A stretch of DNA of 6,750 nucleotides from Bacillota bacterium (GTDB taxonomy: Bacteria > Bacillota > Clostridia > Christensenellales > CAG-138), in contig JAEZGQ010000194.1 in NCBI GenBank assembly GCA_023416895.1, positions 1 through 6,750 on the forward strand, in the 5' to 3' direction. Numbering within the stretch: the first letter of the stretch is position 1; every line of letters starts with the position of its first letter. Positions 5,380 through 6,750 of this stretch are shown here, in pieces. The notes below the pieces were generated by a model. It saw nothing but the letters and a program-made list of their open reading frames with translations, was not told where the DNA came from and did no database searches. Position numbers and translations under genes: made by a program.

Positions 5380-6123
5380 AAAGTTGACGACTTTGGAGAA
5401 GTCCGCCGCCTTGAGGCTCGCGCCGCCGATGAGACCCCCGTCGATCTCGGGCATGGACATAAGCTCCGTGGCGTTTGCGGCGTTCATGCTGCCGCCGTAC
5501 TGAATGCGAACCGCTTCAGCCGTGCTTGCCCCGTAAAGAGCGCGCACCGCTTCACGGATTACTGAAATGGTTTCGTTTGCCTGCTCCTTGGTGGCGGTTT
5601 TGCCGGTGCCGATGGCCCAAATGGGTTCGTAAGCGATGACGAGCTTTTCAACCTCGGCCGCGGAGATACCATCGAGCGCAAGGTTCACCTGCGCGGTCAC
5701 GAGCGCGTCGGTTTCGCCGTTTTCACGCTGCGCAAGCGATTCGCCCACGCAAATGATGGGGATAAGCCCCGCCGCAAGCGCGGCCTTCGCACGCTTGTTG
5801 ACGGTTTCGTCGGTTTCGCCGAAGTATTGCCTGCGCTCGCTGTGGCCGATGATGGCGTATTCAACGCCGATCTCCTTGAGCATGATGGCGCTCACCTCGC
5901 CGGTAAATGCGCCCTTTTCTGCCCAGTGCACGTTTTGCGCGCCAAGCTTTACGTTGGTGCCCTCAAGAAGGGGTTTTACATCCGCAAGATCCACAAACGG
6001 CGGGCATACAACAACTTCGCATTTCGCATCCTTCACAAGGGGAAGAAGCTCCGAAACGAGGGCTTTCGCCTCGCTCGGGGTCATATTCATTTTCCAGTTG
6101 CCTGCAATTACGGGTTTACGCAT
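5377..6123 (-). CDS. tpiA: Triosephosphate isomerase
   Basis: This dimeric TIM-barrel enzyme of the cytoplasm interconverts dihydroxyacetone phosphate and glyceraldehyde 3-phosphate. The 248 residues match the family's usual length of about 250. The catalytic residues are in place: N9 and K11 in GNWKMN, H94 in IIGHSERR, and E166 in AYEPIWAIGTGKTA, whose following residues form mobile loop 6. Phosphate-binding QYGGSMN (208-214) and GGLIGGASL (229-237) are also present. The start is ATG at 6123, 11 nt after AAGGAG, a slightly long but acceptable spacing; no better start is visible. The gene lies 18 bases after pgk and 7 bases before gpmI, which indicates one operon. Confidence 0.98.
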   Translation of the reverse strand: MRKPVIAGNWKMNMTPSEAKALVSELLPLVKDAKCEVVVCPPFVDLADVKPLLEGTNVKLGAQNVHWAEKGAFTGEVSAIMLKEIGVEYAIIGHSERRQYFGETDETVNKRAKAALAAGLIPIICVGESLAQRENGETDALVTAQVNLALDGISAAEVEKLVIAYEPIWAIGTGKTATKEQANETISVIREAVRALYGASTAEAVRIQYGGSMNAANATELMSMPEIDGGLIGGASLKAADFSKVVNF

Positions 6124-6141
6124 CGTAGAGAATTCTCCTTT

Positions 6142-6750
6142 TTATTTATCGTTGAGCGCTGCCACGCCGGGAAGCTCGATGCCCTCGAGGTACTCAAGGC
6201 TCGCGCCGCCGCCGGTGGAAATGTGAGTCATTTTTGAGGCAAAGCCGAGCTTTTTCACCGCGGATGCAGAGTCGCCGCCGCCGATGATGGTAGTGCCGCC
6301 GCATTCCGCACAGGCGCGCGCCACGGCCTCGGTTCCCTTGGCGAAGGGCTTCATCTCAAATACACCCATGGGGCCGTTCCAAATGACGGTTTTTGCATCC
6401 GCAATGGCATCCGCAAAGAGCTTGTTGGTTTTTTCGCCGATGTCCACGCCGATCCAGCCTTCGGGCATCTTGTCGATGTCCACGGTTTTGTATTCCGCAT
6501 CCTCGGCAAAACGGTCGGCAATCACGGTATCAAGCGGCAAAAGAAGCTGTACGCCGCGCTTTTTCGCGTCGGCCATAAGCTCTTTAGCAAGCTCGATGTT
6601 TTCCGCATCCAAAAGCGACTTTCCGATTTCATACCCCTGTGCCTTTACAAAGGTGTAGGCCATGCCGCCGCCGATTAAAAGCCTGTCGCACTTGGTGAGA
6701 AGGTTTTTGATGACGCCGATTTTGTCGGATACCTTTGCGCCGCCCAAAAT
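6142..6750 (-). CDS. pgk: Phosphoglycerate kinase, C-terminal half (cut by window edge)
   Basis: This enzyme transfers phosphate from 1,3-bisphosphoglycerate to ADP, the first ATP-yielding step of glycolysis. Only the last 202 codons are in the window. The frame is open to the right edge, starting within ILGGAKVSDK, which lies near the middle of the roughly 395-residue family protein. The visible part is therefore the nucleotide-binding C-terminal domain. Motifs in order are LLIGGGMAYTF (24-34 of the fragment), VIWNGPMGVFE (122-132), TIIGGGDS (154-161) and STGGGASLEYLEG (178-190), which are the glycine-rich elements that bind ADP/ATP. The protein ends LNDK-TAA. The leucine codon TTG at 6747 is internal, not a start. 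tpiA follows after 18 bases. The truncation is only an effect of the window. Confidence 0.97.
   Translation of the reverse strand: MLGGAKVSDKIGVIKNLLTKCDRLLIGGGMAYTFVKAQGYEIGKSLLDAENIELAKELMADAKKRGVQLLLPLDTVIADRFAEDAEYKTVDIDKMPEGWIGVDIGEKTNKLFADAIADAKTVIWNGPMGVFEMKPFAKGTEAVARACAECGGTTIIGGGDSASAVKKLGFASKMTHISTGGGASLEYLEGIELPGVAALNDK

Noticed and set aside
4356..5387. Plus-strand open frame of 343 codons opposite gpmI
   Set aside because: It lies antisense to a gene with every catalytic residue intact, its translation shows no recognisable domain, and open antisense frames are common opposite GC-rich genes.

Overview
The window is a slice of a low-copy housekeeping chromosome region from a Gram-positive, clostridia-like bacterium (Bacillota). 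The evidence is gene order, gene sequences and signals: the right-to-left run pgk, tpiA, gpmI, then secG, rnr, smpB and ssrA is the well-known Firmicutes arrangement that joins the glycolytic cluster to the protein-export and trans-translation cluster. Shine-Dalgarno sequences are strong, several starts are TTG, and the DNA is fairly GC-rich, so a GC-richer clostridial lineage is more likely than Bacillus or classical Clostridium. The species cannot be named from this sequence alone.

Every gene lies on the minus strand, so transcription runs from position 6750 towards 1. Region 6750-3825 holds the C-terminal half of phosphoglycerate kinase (cut by the window edge), triosephosphate isomerase and cofactor-independent phosphoglycerate mutase. 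They are separated by 18 and 7 bases and are almost certainly co-transcribed. Enolase, which often follows gpmI in this cluster, is not here. Region 3824-3622 is intergenic. It holds a 13-bp hairpin after gpmI and then a very good sigma-A type promoter for secG. Region 3621-3382 is secG, followed by a strong inverted repeat with a seven-T run that looks like an intrinsic terminator or attenuator only 20 bases before rnr.

Region 3308-480 holds rnr (RNase R, with a long basic tail) and smpB, both probably starting at TTG. Region 483-22 holds a promoter overlapping the smpB stop codon, two leader hairpins, the complete 354-nt one-piece tmRNA gene ssrA with an encoded CCA end, and a terminator that is symmetric and probably works in both directions.

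The genes fall into two functional groups. pgk, tpiA and gpmI carry out consecutive or adjoining steps of lower glycolysis. SmpB and tmRNA rescue stalled ribosomes and tag the unfinished proteins, and RNase R degrades the faulty mRNA. SecG belongs to the SecYEG export channel. I found no undescribed system. The points worth a second look are the regulatory architecture (promoter plus terminator around secG, separate ssrA promoter), the inverted repeats that pair both ends of the tmRNA with flanking sequence, and the proline-containing proteolysis tag.
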